Notes under the pieces: generated by a model
The model's database searches: none
Told to the model about the DNA's origin: nothing
Seen by the model: only the letters and a program-made list of their open reading frames with translations
Part shown: piece after piece, positions 12,160 to 25,019 of the stretch
How positions within the stretch are numbered: the stretch's first letter is position 1
Layout: each line of letters starts with the position of its first letter
DNA from: Perca fluviatilis
Lineage: Eukaryota > Chordata > Actinopteri > Perciformes > Percidae
Assembly (NCBI RefSeq): GCF_010015445.1
Contig: NC_053123.1
Location: 11,998,434-12,062,433, forward strand
DNA length: 64,000 nt
Direction of reading: 5' to 3'
Program-made: the position numbers and the translations under genes

Positions 12160-12876
12160 CTTGGTGGTTTTTACTCAAGAGTATTGATGAAGGGGGACTT
12201 TAAGAGGCTCATTCCTTTGAAACTCTCACTAACAACCCAACAATCCCAATCTGACAATCTGACAATGTATTATCCTCCCCTTCCTGTGTCACTAAATATA
12301 GTTTAAACAGTAGCTTAAAGATCACACACTGACACAGACGCTGCTCAGGCCCTGTTTTCCACTTCCTCCAGCATCATTGAGACCATCCCTGACTGTAACA
12401 ACTTCCCTCACCAGCAGCATGTACTGTATGTCCAAACAGATGATATCATCTGGTGGGAAGCTGATGGGCTCTCCCTAAATCAGTCTAGACTGACTGACTC
12501 ATTCTGTTCTGCTCCTCTTTTCCACATGAGCCACAATTTGAAGAAAAAAAAAGAACCCCAGCTAACTCAGCACCTTTTAGCATATAATTAGACACTTGGG
12601 GTTTTGTTCAGTGCAACCACAGCGTTGTTATTGTGGACATTTTGGCGAGCAACACCGCAAACAAGATAATCTGTGGTGGCAGGTCTGAGGTGAAAGAGTG
12701 ACCAAGCAAAAAGCAGGAACAACAGCAGCAACCTGAGCAGTGGGTGGAAATGGGAAACCTCTTTGTAAATCTATCCACGCTCACAGCCGTTTTACTTTTG
12801 CTCTGCGGCATCTGTCACATTTCTGTTGTAGCAGCAATGCTAATGTACTATATCTGTGTGTGTGTCTTTCCCATAG

Positions 12877-12984
<108 letters not shown>

Positions 12985-13109
12985 TGATAATAAAGTAACA
13001 TAGTTAATATGGTGGTTGATTACGCTAATATAGTAGTTAAGTAGATAATGTAGCTAATATGCTGGTGGTTTAAAATAACATGGTAGTAAAGATAGTAGTC
13101 TCCAAGTAA

Positions 13110-14078
13110 GCCATGACAATACCAGGACCCTGACATTGATGCAGCTAAGTCTGACATTTCTTCTGTGAATGGATTCCAGAGGGAATTACAGGGTTTCACT
13201 CAGTGGTGTTCTGATAATTTTCTTGAAATCAATGTGAAGAAAACAAAAGAGATGGTCATAGATTTTAGCAAAAATAGAATAATAGCCCCTCCCCCCTTCT
13301 AAGATCAATGGTGAACTAGTAGAGAGGGTCTCAACCTACACATATTTGGGAGTTGAAATTGACTCTAAACTAACTTTTAATGAATGTGCACTGAACAAAA
13401 CTAAGAAAATGCACCAGTGGATGTTTTCCCTTAGGAAACTACACACTTTTAGATTAGACAGACACATTCTTGTAATGTTTTATAAAAGTATCCTCCAGAG
13501 TGTTCTGTCCTTTGGCCTTATCTGTGTGTTTGGCAACATGCATGTTAAGGACCAAAAGAGACTGCAGCGCATGATCAAGATGGCCAGTAAGATCATTGGA
13601 CTTGACCAGGTGTCGGCAGCCCTAAAAAAGACCAAATCCTTAATGACCCCACTCAGCCTCTTCATCATACATTTATGAGAAGCAACATTTTTATTTTACA
13701 GCAGAGAATTAGAACAGAAAGGTACAATGAACCATTTGTGCCTACAGCGATCAGATTGTATAATGACCAAGCACAATCCCGCACTGGCACTTTAACTGGA
13801 TGGTAAAATTACAATGGTTGGTATGGTACAATTTTTTATGTTTCGTAAACGTCAGATGTCGGATTGTCTTTGTCATTTCTGTAGTATTGTTGATTTTTTG
13901 TATTGTCATTGTTGATTTTTGTCATTTCTCTAGTATTGTTATTCCTTTCTCTATACATGTTTATTAGCTTGTCTGTGGTGTGTATATGTTTAGAGCATAT
14001 GTTGTGACAAGGGCGTGTAATGAATGACCACATGAATTTCCCCTTGTGGAATAATAAAGTTTACCTTGACCTTGAAAT
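13110..14078 (+). mobile_element. L2/CR1-like LINE, 3' fragment
   Basis: The translated pieces are typical of the C-terminal third of a non-LTR reverse transcriptase: WCSDNFLEINVKKTKEM, TYLGVEIDSKLTF, and MFYKSILQSVLSFG then KRLQRMIKMASKIIG. Frames are broken near 13300. It ends in a 3' UTR with AATAAAG and a short TTGACC repeat. The copy is 5'-truncated and dead. Confidence 0.8.
13133..13678 (+). pseudogene. LINE reverse transcriptase remnant
   Basis: This is the C-terminal reverse-transcriptase stretch. A stop or frameshift near 13290-13310 (CCCCCCTTCTAAG) separates the NVKKTKEMVIDFSK part from the GVEIDSKLTFNE part. No YXDD catalytic box or endonuclease domain remains. Confidence 0.75.
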
Positions 14079-14218
14079 GGGAGTTCAGCCATCATTCATT
14101 TCATAACATATTATTTACACCTGTGCTGTCCTACTGTGACATGTTAAAGAACTTGAAAAAGGCCTATGGACGTGCTGGTTGTGACAGCTTTGTTTCTGTG
14201 TTTTGGTTGTGCTCTCAG

Positions 14219-14259
14219 CCATATTTCAGATCATCCAGAGCATCCGAATGGGGATGTGA
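14219..14259 (+). CDS. serp2: serp2 coding exon 3 and stop
   Basis: The exon completes the split codon GCC (Ala), then reads IFQIIQSIRMGM and TGA. The end is identical to the conserved C-terminus of SERP proteins, the lumenal end of the tail anchor. The three exons total 198 nt, giving 65 codons plus the stop. Confidence 0.97.
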
Positions 14260-14730
14260 TGCAGAAGAAGCGTCCGGACTCCTGTCCCCCCTCATGCCTT
14301 CACTGAGCCTGGCTAGCCCGCACCTGCACACCCCTGACCCCCGTTCCCAGAGGCCCAGAGACTGACGCCAAAGCTTCGGATCTAGCAGACCTCAGAGAGA
14401 GAAGCTTCCCCAACCACTGCCTCCACCAACCCCTCCTGGGGACATCTGCCTGCCCTCGATCAGTGTTTACAGTGTTGCAGTCTGTGGTACAGACAGCTTT
14501 TCTATTGACAGTCTAAAACCACGCCGGCTGGAGAACATGTGTGTGTCTCATTACTCACTTGGCACCGGTGTGTGTGTGTGTGTGTGTGTTTGAAGTTGTG
14601 ACTGCTGATGTGAGAGCGTGTGCGGCCAGTGATTCCTGCTGACAATGTGCCATATCTGTCTGTTCAAGTATTCGTCTGTGTTATGTGAGAAGAATCTTTT
14701 TTCAAATAAATGTCAAACATTTAGGAAGCA
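14260..14730 (+). other. serp2: serp2 3' UTR
   Basis: The sequence after the TGA runs to an AATAAA at 14705-14710, so the 3' end should lie near 14725-14735. A short GT repeat lies within it (about 14570-14589). Confidence 0.7.
14705..14710 (+). terminator. serp2: Polyadenylation signal of serp2
   Basis: A canonical AATAAA about 450 nt after the stop codon. Confidence 0.7.
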
Positions 14731-14798
14731 CCCCAGTTTTACTTCTGATTTGTAATCACACATGCGCACGCACACACACACACACACACACACAAATG

Positions 14799-15520
14799 CA
14801 GTGGTGCTCATAAGTTTATGAACCCATGCTAAAGTTGACTAAAAAGAGGAATAAAAAAATCATCTTTTGGAAATTGATTGTAATGCCTTAATTATAAAAA
14901 TGAGGAAAAATCCAACCTTTAAGGACACCAATTTTCTTTGTGAATGAATAATATATCGTAAATAAATAAATGTTCTAACCTTAACATACAGGGGGCATAA
15001 GTATAGACACCCCTACTGTATGTTAAATTCCCATAGAGGCAGGCCGATTTTTATTGTAAAAGGCCAGTTATTTCATGGATCCAGGATACTATGCATCCTG
15101 ATAAAGTTCTCTTGGCCTTTGGAATTAAAATATCACATACCCTTCACCATACCTAGAGATTGGCATGGGGTACTTTCCATAAGATCATCTCTCAATGCTA
15201 ATCAAACCAGAGAGAACTTTATCAGGATGCATAGTATCCTGGATCCATGAAATAACTGGCCTTTTACAATAAAAATCGGCCTGCCTCTATGGGAATTTAA
15301 CATAGGGGTGTCTATACTTATGCCCCTTGTATTTTATGGAAGAACATTAATTTATTTACAATACATTATTCATTCACAAAGAAAATTGGTGTCCTTAAAA
15401 GGTTGGATTTTTCCTATTTTTTTTAATTAAGGCATTAAGATCAATTTCCAAAAGATGATTTTTTTTATTCCTCTTTTTAGTCAACTTTAGCATGGGTTCA
15501 TAAAATTATGAGCACCACTG
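14799..15520. mobile_element. Mariner/Tc1-type palindromic MITE
   Basis: The termini are CAGTGGTGCTCATAA on the left and its reverse complement on the right. The whole 722-bp element folds back on itself: CAACTTTAGCATGGG, GATGCATAGTATCCTGG and CCATAGAGGCAGGCC all occur inverted in the two arms. The right flank is TA; the left flank is TG, probably a mutated TA. There is no transposase. It lies between the convergent 3' ends of serp2 and tsc22d1. Confidence 0.85.
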
Positions 15521-16339
15521 TAAATAAATGATCAATTCATGTAGAAGTTGTTTGACTAAAAGTTGGGTGTTATTAGTTTTTTGCAGTATTGGTGAAATAT
15601 AACTTTTTAGCAACTTTACCTAAGCCTAAATGAACAGTTCTGCTACAACATATTACTATATGTAGCAGCATCAGGATGTCTTGGATAGTCTTTCATGTAA
15701 GTGACTAAGAAAACTAAGGGATGGAGATAAATGCTTTATACAACATTTGAGGCATGTACATCACGGTCACTCATGAAAAAGTACTATCAACTATAGTTTG
15801 GATACAGGATCTCTCATAGCCTTCATGGAACACTGAAAAGTTATAGCTTTGTCTTTTAAAGTTAGATTCTCCATATATGTTATATTGTATGCTTGTGTCG
15901 TAGACACATTATTGCAAACAGTTTATATTGTCTGAATTTAAGTGGTGCAAAATTACATAGAAACTTCCAAGGAAATGATAAGGAATTTAAGCATTACCAA
16001 TTGATTTTGTTTGTAGTTGAACCTTAAAATGAATCTATGAACTTCATCATCTTGTAGAAGCTTCAACCTGAACACCACTTGGCTGTGGCTTTAACCTCAC
16101 TGCTAACAAGAGGATTCAACAACATAGTAGACAGGTTCAGTAACACCCTGAAGCAGAGGACAATCAACTACATGCCATGCATGTACGAAGCATTAGGACT
16201 CCACACATGACTGGATTCTCACAGAGACAAACTGCCTGTCAGCACTTGGGAGGCTTGGTGCACATTTGCACGGTCGCATCCACCAGACTGACTGAGCTCA
16301 GCAGCCAGAGAGAATAAGAAAGAGATGGTGACCAGGTGG
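15521..16339. other. Intergenic DNA between convergent genes
   Basis: AT-rich sequence between the mariner-type MITE and the predicted tsc22d1 3' end. No gene was recognised. Confidence 0.5.
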
Positions 16340-17798
16340 TTATTCTTCCTTAAGCACGTTTATTGAAAGTTGTGAAGTGCAGCTGTCAAGTGCAATTGTG
16401 GTATGTATGTTACAATATCTCAACCGGTCTTTGCAGAAACATGCACAGAACATGAGCATACAACTGATACATAGGATGAAAAAAAAAAAAAAACATCTCT
16501 TACAGTTTGTATTTGTAGTTTTCTTTTTATGTTGAGTTTTAAGATATTGTTCATCCAAAAAGTATTTCACGGTCAAAAAAAAAAAAAAAAAAAAAAAGGT
16601 GCAATACTCCAGAAATAAAAATAGCAAAGTGAAAATGATTTTACAGTAAGAGTTTCTTTAGTTGCAGTAAGGGATATGGACAGTATGGTTGGCTGTGTGT
16701 TGTCAGTTAAATTACCTAAACTCCTGTCCATCCACAGTCTTGAAAATACAGCATTAAAAATAGACGACACAGACTGGGCAAGACCAGCACGTTCATCGCT
16801 CACCCGCTTTCAATCTGTGTGACCAAGATAGCCTCTGTTCTCCTCCTCACTATTTTACATGGTACTTACACTATACAGAAATATACATCATCTTCTGCCC
16901 ATCAAACTTTTAGGAAAAAAAAGAAAATGCAGCTTAGCCCAATATCTCAACCCTGTCAAATAAGGTTTAAATGACATGCCACTGCAGGGTTGAGAAAACA
17001 GCAACGATGAGCTTTGTCCAGGGCAAAACGAGGAGCTTGAAAGTGAAATACTGAAATAGAATATCATCATCTCCATAAGAAACCACGGTTTGTTCATCCC
17101 CACCAACCCACAGTTGAAGAAACGTCATCAATGCTCAGTGTTGTTCAAAATACCCTCCCACGCCCTCCCCCCGACTCCCCCATTCCAGATGGGGACTCCG
17201 TCATAATAATTGCTCACATTCTTCATTTGTCACTCTAAGAAGGCTTTTAGTCTCTCTCAAATCTCTCCGCTTGTAACTTTAGGATCTAGCCTTGAGAGAG
17301 AACCACTTTTATTTACATCATTCAGCAAAAAAAAAAAAAAAAGGTAACAACTAATACAATCCTCCACCCTCCTACTCTTCCATCGCCTTCTAAAATTGAC
17401 ATCGCCTAAAATCCAGACACAGGCACAGTGATTTTTTTTGATTTTTTGTATCTATAGCTAAGTATATTGTCGCCACTGATAAGCTGTTTTGTTTCTTCTT
17501 GGTTAGACATTCTAGTTGATATGTCCAAGGGTTATTTGGCAAATGTTCGATGATTCAATTCTCTTCTCTGAAACCAACCCCCAAATCCCACAAAGCATCT
17601 CAAGATCGTCCCCCCCTCCACCACCGTGCTGTAAAGCACCGCACGTCCCGCTGGCTGCATCCTTCTGAGAGATAAATATGTGCAAATTCTTGTCTTAACA
17701 GCGTAACCTCCTGCTGTAGAAGGCAAGGTTTAGCTCTGCTGCTGTAGCAGAACTGGAAAAAAAACGGTCAGTAAGTCAGTCAGTCAGTGCAGACCAGG
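16340..17798 (-). other. tsc22d1: tsc22d1 3' UTR
   Basis: About 1.46 kb from the stop codon to the end predicted by the AATAAA on the minus strand at 16359-16364. It contains T-rich runs when read as mRNA (from A-runs at 16481 and 16576-16597) and a possible earlier signal at 17308-17313. Confidence 0.65.
16359..16364 (-). terminator. tsc22d1: Polyadenylation signal of tsc22d1
   Basis: TTTATT on the + strand, which is AATAAA on the minus strand. It lies about 1.43 kb after the stop. Confidence 0.6.
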
Positions 17799-18068
17799 CT
17801 ACGCCGACGGGCCAGAGCTGTGCGAGGGGGGCTGAGCAAGTGCAGCGGTGCTTGGGGGTCCCGGTGTGGCAGATGTTGAAGGAGCAGGCGGGGAGCCGGT
17901 CTGAACCTGGGCCTGGAACTGGGCCATCTGCTCTGGGCTGGCCAGTGTCTTCAACAGGGTGTTCTCCTGCTCCAACTGAGAGTTGCGGTCAATCAGTTCC
18001 TTGATCTGCTCCTTTAGGACCTCCACCTCCTCACGCACGGCATACATCAGGTGGCTCTTCACGAGGTC
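17799..18068 (-). CDS. tsc22d1: tsc22d1 last coding exon (TSC box end and leucine zipper)
   Basis: It encodes 89 residues after acceptor [27 protein letters not shown] completes the TSC box. [15 protein letters not shown] and [13 protein letters not shown] form the zipper, with leucines every seven residues. A Pro/Ser/Thr/Ala-rich tail ends HSSGPSA, close to the mammalian QGSGPTA. The zipper mediates homodimers and heterodimers with other TSC22 family members; it lacks a classical basic DNA-binding region. The exon is shared by all isoforms. The reading frame also runs on upstream into the intron, but the CAG acceptor and exact protein match fix the start. Confidence 0.97.
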   Translation of the reverse strand, partial: DLVKSHLMYAVREEVEVLKEQIKELIDRNSQLEQENTLLKTLASPEQMAQFQAQVQTGSPPAPSTSATPGPPSTAALAQPPSHSSGPSA

Positions 18069-18492
18069 CTGAGACAGACAGAGAGATGGCTTTAAGACTG
18101 GAATATATCGACAAATTTGCATGAAAGAAAAGTCAGGCACTAATCTATTGCCCAGTCTTTGTTTCAGATGTATTGTATTTGTTTGTTTATTTATTGTATA
18201 TTCAATTTCTGACATCAAATATTAAAATATACGTTTAAGACGCATTAAATTTGACAACAACACATGTTGGGCTTATCCGGGGTGGATATAAAAGATTTTA
18301 TAAACATTGCTGCTCAGAGATTTTGTAGTGATATGGATAAGCCGTTTCTCAAAATGTGTTGCACTCCCTGGCTTTGTAATCTATTACAACTATTCCCCCC
18401 CAATGTAAATGAAAGAATAACGCTAATGAAAATAAACAAACTGTCACAACATGTCATACAGCAGGGAAAAAAACATTTATAAGAATACAGAC

Positions 18493-18529
<37 letters not shown>

Positions 18530-18530
18530 A
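18493..18530. repeat. (ATT)n microsatellite
   Basis: About 12 ATT units, in an intron. Confidence 0.9.
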
Positions 18531-18735
18531 TAATATGTGAATGTCCACTATTGGAATATGTCACTAAATATGCATACAAACTAAACATGCATAATGACAT
18601 AAGTGGGAACAGATATTTAAAAGTGCTGCAATATTAAATCTAAGCTGGTGATAATAATAAAAATTGATGATAAAGAGAAAATGTGAGAATTCCCAGGGTG
18701 CCACAGCATTAACCCTGCCCACATTTAAGTGTGGG

Positions 18736-18794
18736 CCAATCAAAGGCCGAGATATTTATAACCAGGCTGAGAGCCTTCCAGTTTGCCTAGCAAC
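18736..18794. promoter_or_regulatory. CCAAT / TATA-like / X-box-like cluster
   Basis: CCAAT at 18736-18740, TATTTATA (TATAAATA on the minus strand) at 18753-18760, and the X-box-like GTTTGCCTAGCAAC at 18781-18794 lie within 60 bp. They sit inside a relatively GC-rich patch of the tsc22d1 intron. The TATA motif fits best on the minus strand and the CCAAT on the plus strand, so the direction is unclear. Promoter activity is unproven. Confidence 0.3.
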
Positions 18795-19367
18795 AGAGCT
18801 GCAGCGACAACAACAGACAGACTGAAACAGAAAATAAAACTCAGTTTCATTTTATGGGAAAGTGGCTGTGAATTATAATGTAATACCACTACTGATCCGA
18901 CAAATGTATGCATTAGGAAAAAAAGAGAGATACAAAAAAATACTTAACACGATCGTGACGATGTCTCAAACTGGTTACAGCGGTTAGTTTGAGGTAGCTA
19001 CCGTTACTATACTGAGTATAGGACGCTACATACACCATTACATTAGCATTTAAACAGTATTTTGGCCCCATCATAATTAGTTATTTCTGAAGTGACGAGA
19101 ACACCAAGTAAGATTAATTTTACTACACAGTAAGCCTCATAAAAGTCGTGTTTAACGTTTGTTGCCAGAGATTAAAAACCGTAATCTCGAAGATTTTCAT
19201 TTAAATAACTGTCTGTTAAATCATATGGTTAAATTACTATCTATCACAATGATAGAGCATATGGCCTGCTGAAGATTACAATATTTATATAATTGCAGTA
19301 TTACAAACTGGGTGTCTGGCGTGGCATTTCCCGGGAAAAAAAGCTGTTGTTACAGGGTTTTTCTATT

Positions 19368-19370
<3 letters not shown>

Positions 19371-19400
<30 letters not shown>
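19371..19400. repeat. (CA)n microsatellite
   Basis: About 15 CA units. Confidence 0.9.
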
Positions 19401-19403
<3 letters not shown>

Positions 19404-19584
19404 AACTATGCACACCATTCTGAAAACTTGAAGCTCATGTTTCAACAACAAGACTCCAGGCCATGAGACTCATTCTATTTCTATGCTCGAGAATGCTAAA
19501 CTCTCAGCACAATTCCATTGTTTTCACTCAAATTCCAAATCAACCAGGACTGGATACTTAAGGATTGCCACTTTAAATGCGAAT

Positions 19585-19678
<94 letters not shown>
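19585..19678. repeat. (CA)n microsatellite
   Basis: About 47 CA units, some 200 bp downstream of shared exon 2 on the transcribed strand. Confidence 0.95.
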
Positions 19679-19682
<4 letters not shown>

Positions 19683-19885
19683 GTCCATGTCCCGCACATG
19701 TATTAACTACGCAGACAAGAGCATGCAACGGAATGCAAGTGCAATGTTAAGTTACTTCATCCCAATATTCCCAGAATGTTTCCTTATTAAATCCTATCTT
19801 TCAAACAAACAAAAATGGATTAAAAGGCATTCTTGTAGTCGACATTTCCCACAGTGTAAAGAAAAGAAACAAGTTGAAAACTCAC

Positions 19886-19937
19886 CATTGCTTGTTCAAT
19901 CTTGTTGTCTATGGCCACAACGCTGGCTCCTGACGAA
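19886..19937 (-). CDS. tsc22d1: tsc22d1 shared small exon (TSC box start)
   Basis: A 52-nt exon between acceptor TCTTTTGCAG and donor GTGAGT. It supplies the last base of a split codon and then SSGASVVAIDNKIEQAM, identical to the mammalian TSC box start. Short-isoform splicing gives LDN-S-SSGASV. Long-isoform splicing gives GEED-G-SSGASV. The exon ends on a codon boundary. Confidence 0.97.
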
Positions 19938-20090
19938 CTGCAAAAGAGAAGAAAAGAGTTATTAATAAAACATTTTAAACCAATCTGCTCTGTAACCTTG
20001 GTACAAAACGATGGGGAGCCGCAGCCTACGGAGAACCAGCCTCTTGTCTTTCTAGAAATGTGGGTCGTTACAGGAAGCCTCTGGAAATTT

Positions 20091-20095
<5 letters not shown>

Positions 20096-20122
<27 letters not shown>
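20096..20122. repeat. (TA)n microsatellite
   Basis: About 13 TA units, 160 bp from the small shared exon. Confidence 0.9.
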
Positions 20123-20126
<4 letters not shown>

Positions 20127-20355
20127 CTGGTTTTGCTGTGGAACAATTCCTCATGCCCTTTCCTGGAAAGCGTTTATGGCCGTGTGGCCTCTGAGTGTAA
20201 CGATACTGTAGCATCCATCGACTGAGCACTACCTCCATCACACAGCGGTGACATTACTGGTGAAGGGAGCTGAGCCCTGAATACAGAGGCGGCTGTGCAT
20301 GGAACTGTTGAAGAAAAAAAAAGGACAGAGCTCCTATGGAGCACACGGCGTTTAC

Positions 20356-20477
20356 CTGTTGTCGAGCTTCACATCTGCGCTCAATAAAGACGACAGAAAC
20401 GATATGGAGAAATGTCTCAGCTGGCAGACGCCTAGATCCATAGCCACGGTGTAGCACGGCGTATTCATGCTGCTCAT
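20356..20477 (-). CDS. tsc22d1: tsc22d1 first exon of the short isoform (TSC-22)
   Basis: It encodes MSSMNTPCYTVAMDLGV then CQLRHFSISFLSSLLSADV and KLDN plus two bases, before donor GTAAAC. It closely matches the short mammalian isoform (VAMDLGVYQLRHFSISF, RLDN). With the shared exons the protein is 147 residues, the usual size of the short form. Two ATGs are possible: 20477 (A at -3) and 20468 (A at -3), the latter closer to the mammalian length. I chose the first. A TATA box and CCAAT box lie upstream at the expected spacing, and a 22-codon upstream ORF ends just before the ATG. This is the isoform induced by TGF-beta in mammals; regulation in this species is inferred. Confidence 0.95.
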
Positions 20478-20652
20478 GTTTTACAGTCCGTTGACGAACG
20501 GCCCAGTGTCCCGACTCGACCTCCACGCGACCAGCGCCGCAAAGCACATCCACACGCGCTATTCTATATTCTGTCCGTTAAAGCTCGTGCACCGAACGTA
20601 GCGGTACGAATACAATCCAAGGTCAGCTCATCTCGTCTCTACACAGAAATCT
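20478..20652 (-). other. tsc22d1: 5' UTR of the short tsc22d1 isoform, with uORF
   Basis: The region lies between the start site predicted from the TATA box (about 20650) and the ATG. It contains an upstream ORF (20481-20549): ATG, 22 codons, and TAA three bases before the main ATG, in the same frame. The uORF ATG has a weak context (T at -3). Confidence 0.6.
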
Positions 20653-20674
20653 GCAGCTCTGGACAAGCCCGCAT

Positions 20675-20682
20675 AATTTATA
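20675..20682 (-). promoter_or_regulatory. tsc22d1: TATA box of the short-isoform promoter
   Basis: TATAAATT on the minus strand, about 195 bp upstream of the ATG. A CCAAT box lies 29 bp further upstream. Confidence 0.75.
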
Positions 20683-20710
20683 CAGCGACGCGCTGAGAGG
20701 CCGGGCCCTG

Positions 20711-20715
20711 ATTGG
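20711..20715 (-). promoter_or_regulatory. tsc22d1: CCAAT box of the short-isoform promoter
   Basis: ATTGG on the + strand (GACCAATCAGGG on the minus strand). It lies in a GC-rich stretch directly upstream of the TATA box. Confidence 0.7.
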
Positions 20716-20719
20716 TCGA

Positions 20720-22008
20720 GAGAGAGGCCGTTTGAATAATCTATTCAGGAACGCCCCCACCTGCCGCTCAGCTGACACGTTTTTTTGCATAATATATTCC
20801 AAGAACAAGAAGTAGGTGGATGGAACCGGGGAAAACCGGATAGGGAAAGGAAGAAGAAAGAGCGGTAGTACTGAAAAACAGTCAGGGGAAAGGCTGGATT
20901 TTTGGGCGGTTGAATTACAGCCCAAAAATGTAATTGCACATTAAAATCAGCCTCTGTTCAAATGTGAATGTGCCCGCCACTAGTGCTGCCTTGGACATTA
21001 TTAAAAACAGGAATTTACCCAATCTTAACCTTAGAGATGCGATCATGTTTTTAATCTCCATAATACGACGACGAAGTGGTTTTCATCCCTGGGGACCAGT
21101 AACAGGGAATCCCTCGGCTAATTATTTGGTTTTATAGTGACTCATACAAAAACGATATGTGGAGTCAGCTATTCGTCTCCAGAATGTTAATAAATATAAA
21201 CTATTTTGGAGGTTTTGGTCTTTATTAAATGCACTATTATGTTTTTTTGTTGTTGTTGCATCATTTACCTCAATTTCAGGGATGTTAAAATTTGCTTACC
21301 ACAGCATTTTTATACTATAGCCCTTAAAGTAGTATACAGAGGCTATGGTTACCCTAACCGTATGTCAAAAACAATTATACCAGCATTAGACACCACCCAC
21401 AACAAAAATGTGACACACCATATTTTTCAGCACATTGCATGAAATAATCAACATTATCCATACTATCTATAGTAACGCAAGCTGTATGTCCAGAGGATAA
21501 TAATCAGATAGAAATAAACCATGGGCAGTTGTTCAATCAAATTGCTTTGGACATCCATGGAGTGCTATCAGGACTATACATATGTTGCCCCCATGTGGCC
21601 TTGTACAGCACTGCAGAACTGTGGTGCTGAGCCACATCATCAAGAAAGCCTGGCAAAACAAGCCTCCAACATTTACATTTTCTTTTCAAATAATCAAGTC
21701 TTACTTATAGCACAAGGGGCAAAAACTAGGTGTTCAGGCTGTCAAGTGTTAAACCGGAGACTATTGGAAGGTGCAAAGGGTGACATATTTAAAAACATTG
21801 TGTGCACAGTAGATGAATACAGTCCAAATGGTGAAAATATACTAACAAGATATCCCAACTGGTTTAACTTCTGTCAGAATCAAAAATAAGTTTTTGTCAA
21901 TCAAATCCCATTGGCTACCTTAAATATCTGACCAATATTACACATTTAAAATGCTATTTGAGGTATTAATTGACACACCAAGACATTTTTCACAGAATAA
22001 AAGTTAAA
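20720..22008. other. tsc22d1 intronic DNA upstream of the short promoter
   Basis: GC-richer up to about 20830, with E-box-like CACCTG and CAGCTG motifs that could belong to the short promoter, then AT-rich. No exon was recognised. Confidence 0.5.
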
Positions 22009-22090
22009 AGGTCCCATGACTGGTGCTCTTTGGATGCTTTTATATAAACCTTAGTGGTCCCCTAATACTGTATCTGAAGTCTCTTTAAAA
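22009..22090. mobile_element. Fragment of the AGGTCCCATG TTAA-MITE family
   Basis: AGGTCCCATGACTGG then GCTCTTTGGATGCTTTTA and CTTAGTGGTCCCCTAATAC match the inverted right arm of the element at 10886-11372. The other end is missing. Confidence 0.75.
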
Positions 22091-22508
22091 TCACCACCAT
22101 ACTCCACTGTAGCACCAAGGCATATTGGATGCATATTTTCAAGCAATGCCTGGACTGTCACTGACTTGATTAAAACATGTCTTATGCAATTTTAAACTCC
22201 TGCAGACCGCAGCTGTTTTTTCAAGATACTGTATGACTTATTTTATTGGGATATTACACATCTGTCAAATGTCTTTCAGACAATGTTATGCATGGGAAAT
22301 TAACAAGGTCAATCTGACTCAAACAGCATTAGCACACACCCAAAAATGCCTTTACAGTGGGGAGTATCTTGGCCAGACAGAGACACCTAAAACAACTACT
22401 CCACACAGAAATTCCCACCTCAAACATCCTCTAAATAAGACCCCCTCCCACACACCTCCCTACACAGTCTAAAAGGCCACTCCGACACATTCCATGTACA
22501 CCCAAAAT

Positions 22509-24707
<2,199 letters not shown>

Positions 24708-24817
24708 CTTTTGAGATGCTGCTCCAGCTCCCAGAACAAAAGCTTCATTGCCATCTCGTCATGGCCCTGCTCTTGTACTCCCCGCACTCTCATGGAGCCG
24801 CCCGTCAGCAGGATCAT
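24708..24817 (-). CDS. tsc22d1: Candidate third alternative first exon of tsc22d1
   Basis: The minus strand is open from 25018 to a good donor (AAAAG then GTAAAT) at 24708: 103 codons plus two bases, the same phase as both known first exons. From the first in-frame ATG (24817) it reads MILLTGGSMRVRGVQ then EQGHDEMAMKLLFWELEQHLK. Splicing to the exon at 19937 would give LK-S-SSGASVVAID and a protein of about 143 residues. The ATG at 24754 (GACGAGATGG) has the best context and would give a shorter start, MAMKLLFWELEQHLK. The stretch is GC-rich against AT-rich surroundings. I do not recognise the sequence from memory, so transcription and translation are inferred. Confidence 0.5.
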
Positions 24818-25019
24818 GTACACTCCAAAGTAACAAGAGGCTCCCGAGCTTCTTTGTTTTGGGTTTTCTGACACTCCTCGCTCCTTCTTAAAATTTAGCA
24901 GAACGGATCTGGGTCGCGCCCTACAGATGCATTCGTATGTGCAGCTGCATAGGGAATCAAAGGCAGCGTGCCAGGTTATGATGACTATGTATATGTGTGC
25001 TCCACATTTTTCCTCTGTC

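Larger units (their letters stand above)
18069..19885 (-). other. tsc22d1: tsc22d1 intron between shared exons
   Basis: An 1,817-bp GT-AG intron holding an ATT repeat, two CA microsatellites and a promoter-like cluster near 18736-18794. Confidence 0.9.

Noticed and set aside
20254..20553. 99-residue minus frame over the short tsc22d1 first exon
   Set aside because: It starts at GTG and runs in a different frame from the conserved MDLGV peptide; a shadow of the real exon and its GC-rich leader.
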